Below, piece by piece: positions 33,324 to 45,947 of a stretch of 64,000 nt of DNA. This stretch comes from Rhizopus sp. PT2906 (lineage: Eukaryota; Mucoromycota; Mucoromycetes; Mucorales; Rhizopodaceae), in the NCBI GenBank assembly GCA_025529335.1, contig JAMYHX010000193.1:1-64000 (forward strand), in the 5' to 3' direction. Position 1 is the stretch's first letter; every line of letters begins with the position of its first letter. The translations under genes were made by a program, and so were the position numbers. A model generated the notes under the pieces. The model saw only the letters and a program-made list of their open reading frames with translations, was not told the origin of the DNA and did no database searches.

Positions 33324-36302
33324 ATGTCTTCTGTATTCGATAGTAACCAACAACAACAACAACAGCAGCAGCAGCAACAATCGCCTAAACAACCTGAACA
33401 GACTAGGCCCAAGCGACCACGGTCTAGTTTGGCTGTAAGTATCTACATAAAATATGTAGAAAATATATATATGTTTATACTTTTGTAGTGTATTCGATGT
33501 AGAAAGAAGAAAGTTAAATGTGATTTTGTTCAACCTACATGTGGTCGTTGTGCTATAGCAGGCTTACCCTGTAGTTATGCTACTCCACCTCGTAGAGTAG
33601 ATGGTCATGCATTCGATCAATTGGGCAATCATGTTGAAGAATTAAAGGAAAGAATGCGAAAGATGCAAGTTGAGTTGGCAAACATGAAGGATAATATAAA
33701 TTCATATGCTTCTTCAGTCACTACAACAACGAGCACAAAGACAATGGAAGATAACAATACGATGCAGTTAACGAGTCATGGAGATATTACCAATAGCAAT
33801 CAATCAGTAACATGGAAGCTGTCTTTATCACCATCTGGATTAAGGATTGATACAAATATCGCAAGTGTGGCTGATTTATATAAAATATTGCTAAATGGAA
33901 TTAGTCAATTGAATATCAATAATGACTCTAGCTCCACCAGTTTATTCAATCCTGAAAACTCTATTTATTCGTCATCGTCATCGCGTAGACATCAGCAACA
34001 ACAACAACAGCAGCAACAGCAACAGCAACAACAAACAAAAAGAAACATATTCAGTGCAGACAGTAATTCAAATGAACCAGGTAGACTTTGGGAAGTGGAT
34101 GATACAGAGGCCAAGAAGATCCTACAGGAAAAGAAACTGATAGAAGAGAATCAACAACAGGCCATGTCAACTACGCTGCCAAAGGACGTCTTGGACAATT
34201 TAATGCACTCGTGCTATCATTCATGCTTTTTGGCTTATGAAATTGTTGATAAAGAATCATTTATGCAACAATATACGAATGATACACTCGACCCTCTCTT
34301 GAAGAATTCAATTGATGCTTGGGTCTCAAAGCATGGATGTATTTATCACTCAGTTACTACTGCTGCGCCATCAAATATGGGGGAAGTCTATTTTAAGAAC
34401 GCGAGACAGCTGTTAAAGAAATGTTTTGATATCAGCAGTCCAACGACAATTCATGCTCTCTTAAACCTGTACATGTATCAGTTGTCAAGTGAACGGTCAA
34501 GTCTTGCCTATCTCTACATTGGACTCGCCATCCGAATGGCACAAGATCTAAAGTTCCACAAGAAGGAACACATGTCGGCTGATTTAAATCAGCGTGAAAC
34601 AAATAAACGTCTTTGGTGGTCAGCTTACTGGTTAGATTTATGTGCAGCATTAGAAAGCAATAGACCGACTATGGTAGATGATAAAGACTGTGACTTGGAA
34701 TATCCCGTTCGATTGGATCATGAAGATGAAGAGACAGGTTACAGAATTCACTTTACAGTCTATTCAATTAAATTGATGAGAATCAGAAAGGATATCACCA
34801 AACATTTACCCTCTGAACAATCCGGACAGTCACTTTTGTCGGCCATTTCAAGACTAGAAAACGCTTTAACCAACTGGCTATCTGAATTACCTCAGGAATT
34901 ACACTTTACAGATGAGTCATCATTTCAGAAAACAAACTCTTTTAGAGATGAAGCTTGTCTGATCCTCAACATCCAATATCAAACCACTTGGATCATGCTC
35001 CATAAATTCTTTTTACCAAAACAAGATCAAACAGCTACCCCTGTTGCTTTGTTGTCGTTAAACATTTGTACAAAATCCGCAAATCTCATTACTAGAATGT
35101 TAGCTTTATATGCAAATAATTTAAAATGGTGTCAATTCTTTTATGCTATGGACGGAATCATTGCTAGTGTCACAATCCATCAAGCAAATGCATTGTCCAA
35201 TGAAAAGGAAGTGTCTTACTTGGCTCAGCGTAACCTCATCATCACAGCTAATGTACTCAGGGATTCTCCTTTAACTTATATGGTCAAGGTGTGTGATATC
35301 ATTGAATCGATTGAAGCATTTTTGAAAAAGAACAACTTGTACACAAACTTGAAGGACTTGCCTCATGTGAACGAAGACTCTATCAATCAACAATCGATAT
35401 CTTCTGTCTTTAATCCCGCAGTATTTGAATCTCCTCAACCTAGTACAACGACACATACTACTACGTCCACGAATAGCGGAAATACAACATTACATACTAA
35501 TAATAATAATGCAACTAATACCACCCAACCAATGTTTAATAATTTACGATTACAACCTTCTCAGCCTTTGTATACGTCTACACCTACTCCACCTCCTACG
35601 TCGATCAACAGTACAGCATCACCCATCCAAGCTAAACACCAGTCTCCTATGCCTCATCATACACATCATCATCAGCAACAACAGCAGACGATCAACTTTC
35701 ATGATCCAAATAGTCTTATTGGCGTTGAAACCAACCTAATATTCAATGGTAATAGCTTGATGGATTTCGGCATGTCTCCTCCTCAATCAAACACAGGCAA
35801 CCATAACACCGGTATGTTGCTAGGAGACATGAATTTTGACATGCCCGCTAGCACGTCAACCACCACCACCAACACAACAGCGACAACGACGACAGCAACG
35901 GCAACGCCACCTACGGTCGTGTCTAGCTCAAGTACGCCTGCCACACGAAATCAGCAGCCATTCTATATGTTTGATACGAGGACAGACGCCAATAGCCCAG
36001 CAAGCTTTGATTCTGTTGGCTATAACTTTTCCTCTGGACATCAATCTCAGCAGTATTCTCAGCAGTTCCTCAATAACCCCGAGCTGTTTACTATGCCTCA
36101 GCCACCCATCTACAGTAACCAACAAACCAACTTTGACCCTCACGACTTGTTTGGTTCGATAAACATGGACATGAATGCGTTGCTTTACAACACAAACACG
36201 TTTAATCCTACGGCCGCTGCATTTCCTCCTCAGAATGATAATGATTTGATGTACCCAGGTGGGAAAAAACGAACTCATCGTGATTGGGAAGATACGGCAT
36301 AA
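33324..36302 (+). CDS. Zn2Cys6 fungal transcription factor
   Basis: Nuclear DNA-binding regulator of the Gal4 type. Exons 33324-33434 and 33489-36302 (54-nt intron), 974 residues. A Gln run (residues 9-19) and a basic stretch (RPKRPR) precede the cluster CIRCRKKKVKC...C..C......C with spacing 2-6-6-2-6. The first cysteine is the first codon of exon 2, so the intron is required. A coiled coil (LGNHVEELKERMRKMQVEL) follows, a second Gln run, and then the fungal-specific regulatory domain: IHALLNLYMYQLSSERSSLAYLY, IRMAQDLKFH, RLWWSAYWLDLC and MVDDKDCDLEYP. The last 300 residues are Thr/Ser/Asn/Gln-rich, a probable activation region. The target genes are unknown. Confidence 0.93.
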
Positions 36303-36361
36303 GGAACGTTTTATTATATTACTATGATTATATAAATAAAGAAAGAAAAAAAATTCTAAAG

Positions 36362-38772
36362 TTATTTGGATGTTAATCTTGATATAGTAAACACGCCGAG
36401 AATAACCACGCCAAGGAACGTAATGGCCGCTGGTAACATCAGTTCTTGAGGAATGGGTAAATTGTATTCTACGTTTTGTTTTCTTGTCTTCTTCTTGTCT
36501 AGACTGTGTTTTCGTTTTCTTCTTTTCAATTCTTCTTCCTCCTCTTCTTCTTCTTCATCATCATCGTCATCGTCTTCTTCTTCTTCTTCTTCTTCTTGTT
36601 GTTGTTGTTGTTGCTGTTGACGCCTTTGTGGTTTCTGTTTTGGTTCAGGCTTCTTTTCTATCACAGGCTCGACAGAGACAGGAGGTGACATAGGTAACTC
36701 AACCGGAACCTGCTCCACCGTCTTTTGCTCTGCCATTGAATCATGCACAAACAACCGAACACGGTCCATACCTGACTTCTTCGCTATTTGAACTGCATCT
36801 ATCAGATCTGAATCACATGTCATCAAGACTTGATCGTTTTCATCATCCAAATAAGCAACTGTCAACCAATTTTCATCTTCCTTGTGATGCACTGCCACGT
36901 ATGACTGTGAGAGTGAGAGATGTTCTGTCATGATCTTTTGTTGGATCGTCTCCAAGAAACTGGCAAAATTACCAATCTCGTGACGGAACCGGTGTGTCTT
37001 GTTTCCATAATTAAACTTGAACGAAAAGGTATTGTTGATATGAGAAGAGACAGTCGAGGTATTATCGTTGTCATGTATCATAGATGCTGAATCACCTGGT
37101 GTGAGCTCTGCATAGCCCAGTCCAGTGTAGGTCGGTGCATGGCCTGGCATGGGTGAGAGTAGCCGATCGTTTTGAAACATGGGTGAGTTGGCTGCTTGGG
37201 AGAGTGAATCGGAAATGGCTGATTCTGTCTCGGTGGGGTCTCCTACGGCCGCAATGCTGTGCCAAAACTTGGCTCCATCTCCCTGATTACCTTCGATGCT
37301 ATTGATCTATTTTGGATGTTATGCCTCTTTTCATTTTGTTCTTTTTTTTTTGTACCTGTTCTAAAGTAGCATAAGTCAATCGAAGGACGTCAATTAAGCC
37401 CACAATGTTTCTTTCTTCGTCTAATACAGGTAGATTTAAATAATGACCATCTATATAAAAAGTAATAAGCAAAGTGATAAAATAGTTCCTCTCCTTTTTT
37501 TTTTACCATGCATTTTTTTCAAAGCGTCTAAAATGCTTGTTGAAGGTAAGGCTGTGTCAGGATGAGGTGTCATCACACGTACGACTGAGCAACTATCGGG
37601 AGCAAGACCGGCGGCAATGACTCTCAAGACGATATCTTTAGACTATATAAAAAAATGTCAGGACCCCCAAAAAAAATTCAAAATGGGAAATACCGTAAAA
37701 ATACCAGCGAGGCCACCATGATCCATCACAAGGACAGCAGTTGTGTGATACTCTTTCATCAATCGAGCGACTTCTCTTACTTGAGTCTTCATAGCGACTT
37801 GAACAGGTTCGGCATGATCCAGGACAGTCGTCAGATCAGGACAAGACATCTTATCTTTGAGTGCTTCCATATACTGAACGAGCTGAACTGGGCTATTGGC
37901 CCATTCCCGTTCGACACCTTCTAATGCGTCATACAGTTTACGTGATGATCCGTATGCCTTTTCCATTTTATGAAGTGCTTCATAGATGCACTTGGTGATG
38001 TCGAGTAAGCCAAAGATGTCTCCTTCTTCATTACAAACGGGCTACAAAGGGGATGAATGTAAAAAATCGAATGATTTTTGGGGCAGTTTTTTCACGTTAT
38101 TTGTATACCAAGTGACGAAAGCCGCGGGAAACCATGAGGTTCAGAGCATCTTGAGCAGAGGTATCGGCAGTAACGCACATGGGGTTCCTTGTCATTATTT
38201 CAGCTACCGTAGTTGATCTATATCATGTGTGAGTAAAGAATAAGATAAGGGAACAATGAATTTACCTAGCATCCAGATTATCTGCTACTACACGATAAGC
38301 CAAATCTTTTGCCTATCACATAATGATTAGATAAGGTAAAGTGAGTAGTATATCAACTTACAGTAAAGATACCACTCAAATGTTCTTCGTCATCGACTAC
38401 CAAGACACAATCACTCCTTTTAGCAGCCATCAATTGGGCTGCTTCGATCACCAGTATACTTTCCCTGACAGTCAAGGCCTGTGCTGGTCGGAGAGCAGAT
38501 ACGGTACCTGCAATTTTCTTGGTTTGTCTGATACGAGTAGAGTTGCCTCTCTTCTTTGATAACTCTTGTTCAATTTTCTTACGAATAGCCTACAAAGTCA
38601 TTTATATAAACAGGGTCATAAGTTTATTTTTTTTTTTTACCTCGTCTTTTTTAGATTGTCTTTGTCTGCTTGAGACAGATAACATGTCTGATTCAGTAGA
38701 TGTGGGATGAAGTGTGCTAGAAGAAGTGGGTATTCTACTTGGTTTAGTTTTATTAGAAGACACTGTGGACAT
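36362..38772 (-). CDS. CBS-repeat and PB1-domain protein with C-terminal membrane anchor
   Basis: Eight exons (38772-38641, 38589-38362, 38312-38266, 38217-38109, 38041-37694, 37642-37507, 37450-37356, 37306-36362) give 679 residues, all in frame. Four CBS motifs follow a Ser/Arg N-terminus: AALRPAQALTV-type, VAEIMTRNPMCVTADTSAQD, DLTTVLDHAEPVQVAMKTQV and VVRVMTPHPDTALPSTS. They are separated by typical GIFT/GLLD strands. A PB1 domain follows at about residues 405-500 (FSFKFNYGNKTHRF, WLTVAYLDDENDQVLMTCD). After a Gln/Glu/Asp-rich run comes a single tail segment (PAAITFLGVVILGVFTI). The order matches S. pombe Mug70-type proteins. CBS pairs usually sense adenine nucleotides; the ligand here is unknown. 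Confidence 0.92.
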
Positions 38773-39182
38773 TGGATAAAGATAAAAAATAAAAGAAAAA
38801 AATATAAAAAAAATAGTTCAACCCCTTATTTTACCTCTACAATAGAAACACGAGATTATTGAAACTGTTTGTTTTGATTGGCTTATTCGCCCTTGAATAA
38901 CTTTATTTTTTTCCGTAAAAAAATATGAGTTGATAAAATTAATACAATAAAGAAAAGAAAAAAGAGGGGAAAAAAAAAGGAATACTTTTCTTATTGTTTT
39001 ATTGTTTGTTTGTTTGAATGATCAATAAATAAAAAAAAAAAGAAAAAAAAAGATATTCATGTGCGTGTGTGACTCTTTTGTGTATGACAACAAGACACTG
39101 GTTCTAGAGTTTATCGTTTTTTCTTTTCTTTTTTTTTCCTTTTTCTTCCTTTCTTTCTTTCTTTTTACTATTTGCTTCAATC
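38773..39182. promoter_or_regulatory. Divergent spacer between CBS-PB1 and SIP5-like genes
   Basis: 410 bp, A/T-rich with A-runs at about 38970-39050 and a T/C-rich leader (39118-39168) immediately before the SIP5-like ATG. No specific site is claimed. Confidence 0.4.
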
Positions 39183-40034
39183 ATGGGTGGGCTTTATTCA
39201 AAACTCAAAGATTATTATTCAACTACAGTAGATTATGGATATCTAAAGCCACAAGGAATATATCGACATAATGATAGTGATATGAAGATTGTTAAACAAT
39301 TGATTCGTAAAGGAAGTTTAGCACCCTTTTATAGAGGTTAGCTCATAGATAGTAAAAATGAAAGCATGTATATATATATATAGATGGGATATCATAGGTA
39401 CAACGGATATCTATTCAACCAAAAAGATTTCATTCGAAACCGAATGTCCCATTTGTTTTCTGGTAAAAAAACACTCATAAAATTTATGCAACATATTCTG
39501 ACTTTATATAAAGTTTTATCCTTCAAATATCAATAAAACAAGATGCTGCCATAAATCTATTTGCACCGAATGCTTTTTACAATTCAAAAGATCTTCTTCT
39601 TCACCACTGATACCTGCTGTCTGTCCATTTTGTGTACAGCCTAATCTGGGTGTTGTCTATTTGCCTCCCCCATGGAGTAAACATTATGATGTATGTATAT
39701 AGATCAACTGCATATATACGTTACTGATATCAAACAGAAATTAAAGCGATCAAGGCCTGATTTATATACAACAAAAAAGATTGAACCTGATGATCCTAAT
39801 GTCATCTATGTAGACACCATTAGGCCTAAATGGGAAGAAATGCTCGATGATGCTTCCTCTTCTGCTGTGGGTTCAACACGTCGACGAAGAGTGCCCTTGA
39901 CAAATGAGATAAGAAGAAGAAGAAGAAGAACAGATTATGATGAGACAATATATGATACATCAGCTGAATTAGATCTTGAAGATGTATTGGTTATGGAAGC
40001 TATCAGACTATCACTTACTCATACTACCAATTAA
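39183..40034 (+). CDS. RING-type zinc-finger protein, SIP5-like
   Basis: Exons 39183-39336, 39398-39462, 39514-39690 and 39738-40034 (introns 61, 51 and 47 nt), 230 residues. The N-terminus MGGLYSKLKD has a glycine at position 2, a candidate N-myristoylation site. The zinc finger is split by introns: ECPICFL, then TRCCHKSICTECFLQF, then VCPFCVQPNLGVVYLPPP. That order matches the fungal SIP5 family (yeast Sip5 interacts with Snf1 kinase and Reg1 phosphatase subunit). The C-terminus has a run of arginines (NEIRRRRRRTDYDE) and an acidic helix resembling a ubiquitin-interacting motif (DLEDVLVMEAIRLSL). Whether it acts as a ubiquitin ligase is inference. Confidence 0.85.
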
Positions 40035-40087
40035 TTTACCTTCTATATTATTCATATACCTTAATAAAATAACTACTAAAAAACATA

Positions 40088-40089
<2 letters not shown>

Positions 40090-40120
<31 letters not shown>
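40090..40120. repeat. (CT)n microsatellite
   Basis: About 14 CT units just after the SIP5-like stop, in the space between convergent 3' ends of the SIP5-like and Rho genes. Confidence 0.9.
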
Positions 40121-40125
<5 letters not shown>

Positions 40126-40286
40126 GAATTTGCTAGAAATGGTTCGGAACGGATGTTCGACCCGGTAAGAGGCTAAAAGGGTGGCGCGTTTTACATAATT
40201 TATTTATTTTTTGGATGGCATCATATGTGTAATTAAATAGCATAAATATAGTAATAATAACAATGAGGGGGAATGATGTAAGGGTT

Positions 40287-41014
40287 CTATAGGATATTAC
40301 ATTGTAGGTTTCTTTTCATAAATAATCTTTTTGGTTTAATAGCCATTTGTGCAGCTAATTGTATAACTTCTTTAACATATATATTCTCTTTCGCACTACA
40401 TTCACCATATTTGGCTCCTATTTCTTTAGCTAATTTTAGACCCTAAAAATAATCAGCCCTAATGATCTTTTTATGTATGTGTGCTATATTTACTTGTTGA
40501 TAACTAATGATCGTCTTTGATTCTGTTGACCGTAAATCGATTTTTAATCCGACTAGTACCAATGATACGTTATTACCACAATAGTGCTTCACTTCTGGTA
40601 GCCACTACATAGACAAGTTAGTCCTGTACCTTTCAAACGAACAACTGCTTTACCTTGTCTCTCACATTTTGAAAAGAGTTCATATTATCCACAGCAAAAC
40701 AAATGATAACAACGTCTGTTTCAAAGTAAGACAATGGCCGTAGTCGATCATAATCTTCTTGTCCTGCTGTGTCCCATAAGGCAAGTTCAACTGATTTGTT
40801 ATCCAACTCGACGCGAGAGATGTAATTTTCAAATACCGTTGGTAGATATTTCTATAAATGTATATTCATTCCATTTAGTTGTTTCTCCTTTTTGTTTTTG
40901 GGTATTAATCCTTACTTCAGGGAATTTGCCATTTTGATAAACTATCAATAAACTTGTCTTTCCACAAGCTCCATCACCCACGATGACTATTTTTTTACGT
41001 AAAGCTGTTCGCAT
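40287..41014 (-). CDS. Rho-family small GTPase
   Basis: Membrane-bound switch for actin, polarity and cell-wall control. Exons 41014-40916, 40851-40654, 40604-40494 and 40442-40287 (introns 64, 49 and 51 nt), 187 residues. The P-loop is VGDGACGKTSLL, switch I is FPEKYLPTVFENYI, switch II is LWDTAGQEDYDRLRPLSY, the base-recognition loop is VGLKIDLR (usual form CKxDL), and CSAKE is present. It ends in KRNLQCNIL, a CAAX box whose final Leu predicts geranylgeranylation, but with fewer basic residues before it than Rho1. YFETDVVIICFAVD is typical of Rho. Subfamily (Rho1, Rho3 or other) is not settled. The replaced CK in the base loop is slightly unusual. Confidence 0.93.
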
Positions 41015-42360
41015 ATTTGTTTAAAAAAGCTAAAGAAAGAAAGAAGAAAGAAAAAAGACAACGCTATTTATATAGACTTGTCAAAGTATCATCATTGTAT
41101 CACTTTTCAAGCGGAATTTGGATTAGAAAGGTACGGATTCCAAAAGACCTTTTGTGTCTAGTTGCTCTGTTTTTTGGTCTATTTTCTTTTCTTTGTTCTT
41201 TTGTCACATGGAATTCAAATCTTTTTTTTTTTCTCGAAAGCTTATTTTCATAATGTCATATTACCAGCTGACATGTCATCTATCCAACATCATCGACTGT
41301 CACGTCATACATCTGCGGCAGGGCATAGTGCTGGCTTTTATTATGTATGAACAGAAAAGGTATATTTTTAAAATATGCACACACGTCAGATGTATCAAAA
41401 AAAGGAGTATCTTATTTGCTACACAAACCCTTTCCGCAGTTTCATCATTCTGTGTAAATCATACAGAAAAAAGTAGTAGAATAGAAATGATATATAGTCC
41501 CAACTTTTTGATCACAATATTTCATATGCTAAGCCTAATCCTATTTCCTTTACTTAGACCTTTAAAAATAGTGGCATGTCTTTAAAGAGCAGTTACCCAA
41601 TTTGAATTACAATGAGACTGCGAAACAGTCTTGTGACTTTATGATTCTTCTTTTTTTGGAAACTGTTCGCTTTTTCAAAACAAATCTTCTTGGAATATTA
41701 GTAAAAGACGTGTATGTTCTGTCTGATTAAAGACGAGCTTATATTAATCATTCTTTTTATCCGAGCAAAGATTTTATTATTTTTGCCAATAGAACCAACT
41801 ATTTTACATATAGAGTGTACAATGAAACCGTTCTTTATTTGAACCTTTATTGGACGTATGGTTATAGTATTATATCTTTTCCGTTCGAGGTAGTTCAGAA
41901 AGGAAGGATAGTGGTGACTAAAAAACCTTTTTGAGATCAATAATAAGAATGCTTTGGAAGAGTGAATGGGGATCAAGTGTAAGACAAACTAACGAGAAGG
42001 AGAGGAAAGAGAGGGGGGGGCATTCTCGAAGCAATGGGCAAGATGGTTTGATATAATGAAAGATAAAGCATACGTAGCTAATAAAGTGTAGCTAAGAGGG
42101 ATGTGTTGTACTGAGAAAGGTTAGAAAGTGCTAACTAACTGGGCAATACCAAGACTACCGCGATTTTTGATTGATTGGATAGGCTGACCATAAATGTGAA
42201 ATTGCTGTCAGCATATGGGATGCTTGTTAGGTGAGAGGAGCCATGATTCGGTAATTAAAAGAACGGAAGAGGATTCAGCAAATTAAAGGGGTGGTAAGAT
42301 AGCTTGTTTTGATAGGCCCAGTAGCGTTGAGTAATGATGTACTGATGGTGGACATTACAT
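41015..42360. other. 1.3-kb spacer, no supported gene
   Basis: Contains Phe/Leu-rich open frames that come from T-rich sequence and are not called (41017-41253, 41154-41585, 41698-41976). From about 42000 the composition is less AT-rich and more purine-biased, and may be decayed element sequence continuing from the relic to the right. No RNA gene seen. Confidence 0.45.
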
Positions 42361-42863
42361 TTGGAAAGTGTTATTTTCGCGACCCGAGAGGAGCATAGCG
42401 ACATCTTCATCAACATGGAAGATGTTCTTTGAGTTGATCACTTTAGCAGGAAGGTTTTCATCAAGAACAGATTTGCTAATCCAACTTTGTAAAAGTAACG
42501 AACTACAGTTGCCTTGACTAGAACACGCATATAGTTCAGAGTTTTCTTCGCGCAGTCACTATGGTGCATAAGGGCAAAGCCGTCGCGTTCTTCTTTAGAG
42601 CGGTGTTCATATTTGGGATCCATGAGGATTGGGCCGTCGCAAGGGTTGAAATTGTCCTTGGTGCGTATCTTAAATTTTTGGAAGTGGAATTTCTGTCCAG
42701 ATTCATAGTCGTTATGAACAAGAAGAGCGACGACGCTGTGAGTGGGGTAATGAATGTCAAGGATAGGTTTATTATTGATGTCCAGTTTGCAAAGATGACT
42801 TCTCAATTGTCCAACGGATACACGGGCTTTAGTCTGTACATGAGCATACTGATGTGTCACTAA
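42361..42863 (-). pseudogene. Retroelement-like protein fragment (probable ORF1/gag-type relic)
   Basis: A 140-codon minus-strand frame (42860-42438) with HVQTKARVSVGQLRSHLCKL, DIHYPTHSVVALLVHNDY and FNPCDGPILMDP. From memory, sequences of the form RVS.GQLR..L..LDINN.R.LD.HYP....VALLIHNDY recur in Mucorales as part of repetitive-element proteins, probably a non-LTR retrotransposon ORF1. That link is recollection, not something I can test here. The fragment has no upstream or downstream partner domains and no reverse transcriptase nearby, so it is treated as a truncated relic. Base composition is more GC-rich than the surrounding spacer. Confidence 0.45.
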
Positions 42864-43142
42864 AGACGCTAAAAATTCTCATTGGTCATAAATAATCCTG
42901 TTTTCTTGTAAAATATCGCTATTTTTGATGATGAATCCTCGGTATAATAAAGATATTATTGCAGACGCATCAATACATGCTTCTCTTATACTTCAGTGTT
43001 GTGTATTGTATGGAAATATCTTTTTTCAAACAAACAAAAAAGGCGCATTGACGTCGGAGTATTATACGAGGATCACTTGTTTCATTTTAAAAAGAAAAAA
43101 AGCTGAGCGCGAAAGACGTTTTTGTTCCACTTACTCATTATA

Positions 43143-45903
43143 ATGTCTTCTTCCCAGGAAGCATGGAATGAAGAAACACCCTTGTTGTCTAGAGAAAACG
43201 CTCCTCGCATAAACAAGACTATTAAAACGCCAAAGCTGATATATTCTTATATATTTGGCTTTCTTTTCTTATTCACGCTATTTATCTATACCGTTCGAAA
43301 CACCCTTCCGACCCCGTTATCAGACGTCGAGGCGCAAAAAAAGAACAGCTTTCCTGGCATCCATTGTTATAACGAATACCTGTCCCACTTTAATATTCCA
43401 CATTCAGCCAATCAGCGCGCAAATGGTTATTTAAAGGATTGGATCGTACAGGTAGCCCAAGACTTGAAGCAAGAAGCTATTCAAAATGGAATTGATATGG
43501 AAATTATTGCTAATGACACGACCAATTTGGTATCCAAGAGAAATAAATTTACCACAGGTAAATCGAAAGAATAAGAGAGAGAGAGAGATTCCTTGGTTAA
43601 TCTTTAAGAAAGATGAATATTGGTATGTGGAGTCAAGAAATGTTTTAGTCCGAATCACCGGAAAATCCAACAACAATAGTGAATCCTTCTTGATTAATGC
43701 ACACTATGGTACTTGATACCTCGACAGTATTGTAGTTTGCTAATACGCATTTGCTCTATAGACAGTGTTTCTACTAGTCATGGTGTGACGGACAATGGTA
43801 TGGGCACAGCAGTTGCCCTAGAACTATTGCGATACTTTGTGAGAAATCCTCCTGAGAATACGGTTATTTTTCTGTTTAATAACTTTGAAGAGGGTGGACT
43901 TATCGGTGGAGAAGCATTTGCTTTACATCCATGGTTTTCTACCATCAAGGTATTTGTTAATCTGGAAGGCACAGGCGCTGGAGGACGTGCGTTGCTTTTG
44001 AGAAGTAATAGTCTAGCTGCGGCTCACGGCTTGGCTTCATCAAACGCTCAGTTGCTACATGCATCACCCCTTGGAAGCGACTTTCTTCAGGCAAAATTGC
44101 TTAAGAGTGATACGGATTATACTATATTCACAAAGCACGGCGTACCTGGACTGGATATTGCATTCTATACTCCAAGGTCTCACTATCACACTCAAAGAGA
44201 TGATCTTGTTCATACTACACCCCAGGCTCTACAGCACATGGGACAGATGGCTCTCGGTTCTGTGCTCAGCATTGATAAAGACATGACGGCAATAAAGGCA
44301 CCTGAACCACTCATTTATTACGACATCCTCGGTCGTTTTATGCTTGTCTACAGCTTCAAGACAAGCCAATTCATCAACATCTTATCCCTCATCCTTATTC
44401 CTATCGGTGCGCTCACTTGGCTTTGGTTGTCCGCTCGGGAATCCCTGAGTATAGAACAGAAAAAACAAAGCTTGAAGCGCAACACTTTGATCATGCTTCA
44501 AGGTTTTATCGCCACTGCTGTTGCATTTGTATTTATGGTTCTCTTTGTCTTGGTTGCGTCTCTTATCATGCTCTTCGTTAATCCATCTGCAACCTATGGA
44601 AACACCTACTGGGTCAGCATTTACTTGGCTGTTGCCGCTTTTCTCGGTTTAGTCGCCTCACAGATCGCTCTGGCGAGATGGTCAAAGAGAGTAGCTATTA
44701 GTCTTGATAACATCAGAGTTGGATTCTATGGTTTGACTGTCTTTTGGTGGTTATGTCTAGTGATCGCTACTTATTTTAGCAGTCAAAAGTTCGCTGGCAC
44801 ATATCCTGCCATCTATCTTTTCCTCAGCAGCACCTTAGCCACAGCTATTCTGGTCTACCTGACGCCTTTAACAGAGGAAGAACAGCAAGAACATCAGAAG
44901 GGCACCAAATTGTGGTATATTGTATTTTTGGCTCAAGTTTTATTACCAGTTACTATTTTAACTGAAATTTTGTTGTTCATCATGGACTGTATGCGTCATA
45001 CTACAGCAGATGGTGTTCCTGAGCCAACAAGTAAGTTACCATAGAAAAAAAAAGTCTAGACAACTTAATGTGTGTATCATTTTAGTCTATCTCTTGATGT
45101 CTGTACCTATTATATTGATTATACTGCACCTATTACCTTGGGTTCATGCAGCTGGCGAACTAAAGAAGACAGCCTCGGTTGCGTGCAGTATCTTTTTGAT
45201 CGTCTTCTTGCTGTGTGCCATTTTTAGTCCATTTAATACCGATATATCGCCCAATCGAATCGTTTTCAATCAAGAGTATAATGCTACTGAAGGTGCGCTT
45301 TCTACTGTCACACTTTTCACAGGCGTGTCTTCTTCCAAGATCCTGGTAAAGACATTAAAACAGGCATTGACCAACACAGAGTTTGATACTTTAAGCTGCG
45401 AACGTTATATGGACTATCAAACTCGCTGTCAATATCAAACACCTCTCAACCCAATATATGCTCAAGATTCGGATAAAGAGTTCAATCTAGAATTGATAGA
45501 ACGTGGTTGTGAAAGAAATACATGCAGAATCAATGTGACAACAACAGCAGAACACAGCTTGTTATGTCAATTAGAATTTAGCAACCAGCATCTATCAGGT
45601 CTACAGGCATGGATCAATGGACAGCTTATACAGCTTCCTCAAGAGACGACAAATCGTACTGTTCATGCTCTTATGGCTTACTCAAATACAGAAAGAGCGC
45701 CTATTCGATGGGACATTGAATACGACAAACAAGAAAACATGGGCGAAATGAAGTTTAGCTGTCTCTACGATGACTGGACAGATGGTGAATTACCTGCTTT
45801 CACTACCTTACGCAACAATTTACCCATAGATCAACTGCTTACTATCCGTGGTGGTGTGGGACTTGCCAAGGTCCACTACTTTCCATCAGTTGCACTCGAT
45901 TAA
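43143..45903 (+). CDS. PFF1: Vacuolar membrane M28 metalloprotease (Pff1-like)
   Basis: Exons 43143-43557, 43613-43708, 43762-45030 and 45086-45903, 865 residues. The N-terminus has a dileucine-like ETPLLSR vacuolar signal and one membrane segment (YSYIFGFLFLFTLFIY). The M28 domain faces the lumen: NAHYDSVSTSHGVTDNGMG (zinc ligands His and Asp), IFLFNNFEEGGLIG (catalytic Glu pair), LEGTGAGGRALLLRS and PGLDIAFYTPRSHYHTQRDD. About eight further membrane segments and a C-terminal lumenal domain follow, as in yeast YBR074W. Intron 1 uses the AAAG acceptor at 43612, which gives FTTDEYWYVESRN; the nearer TTTAAG would break the frame. The 30-bp GA run lies in this intron. Confidence 0.93.
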
Positions 45904-45947
45904 ATAAAATTTTTATTGGCTACACATATTTTATACATAAACATCTT

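Noticed and set aside
36484..36693. Plus-strand Phe/Leu-rich frames
   Set aside because: Antisense shadow of the Glu/Asp/Gln run of the CBS-PB1 protein.
40125..40185. tRNA-like words (GGATGTTCGACCC) after the CT repeat
   Set aside because: No A-box, no acceptor or anticodon stems of tRNA geometry on either strand.
41154..41585. 143-codon Phe/Ser-rich plus-strand frame
   Set aside because: Composition follows the T-rich DNA; no domain, and it lies in the upstream flank of the Rho gene.
43558..43608. PFF1 intron 1 ending at TTTAAG (51 nt)
   Set aside because: It would leave the next exon out of frame; the AAAG acceptor four bases downstream restores the conserved DEYWYVES.
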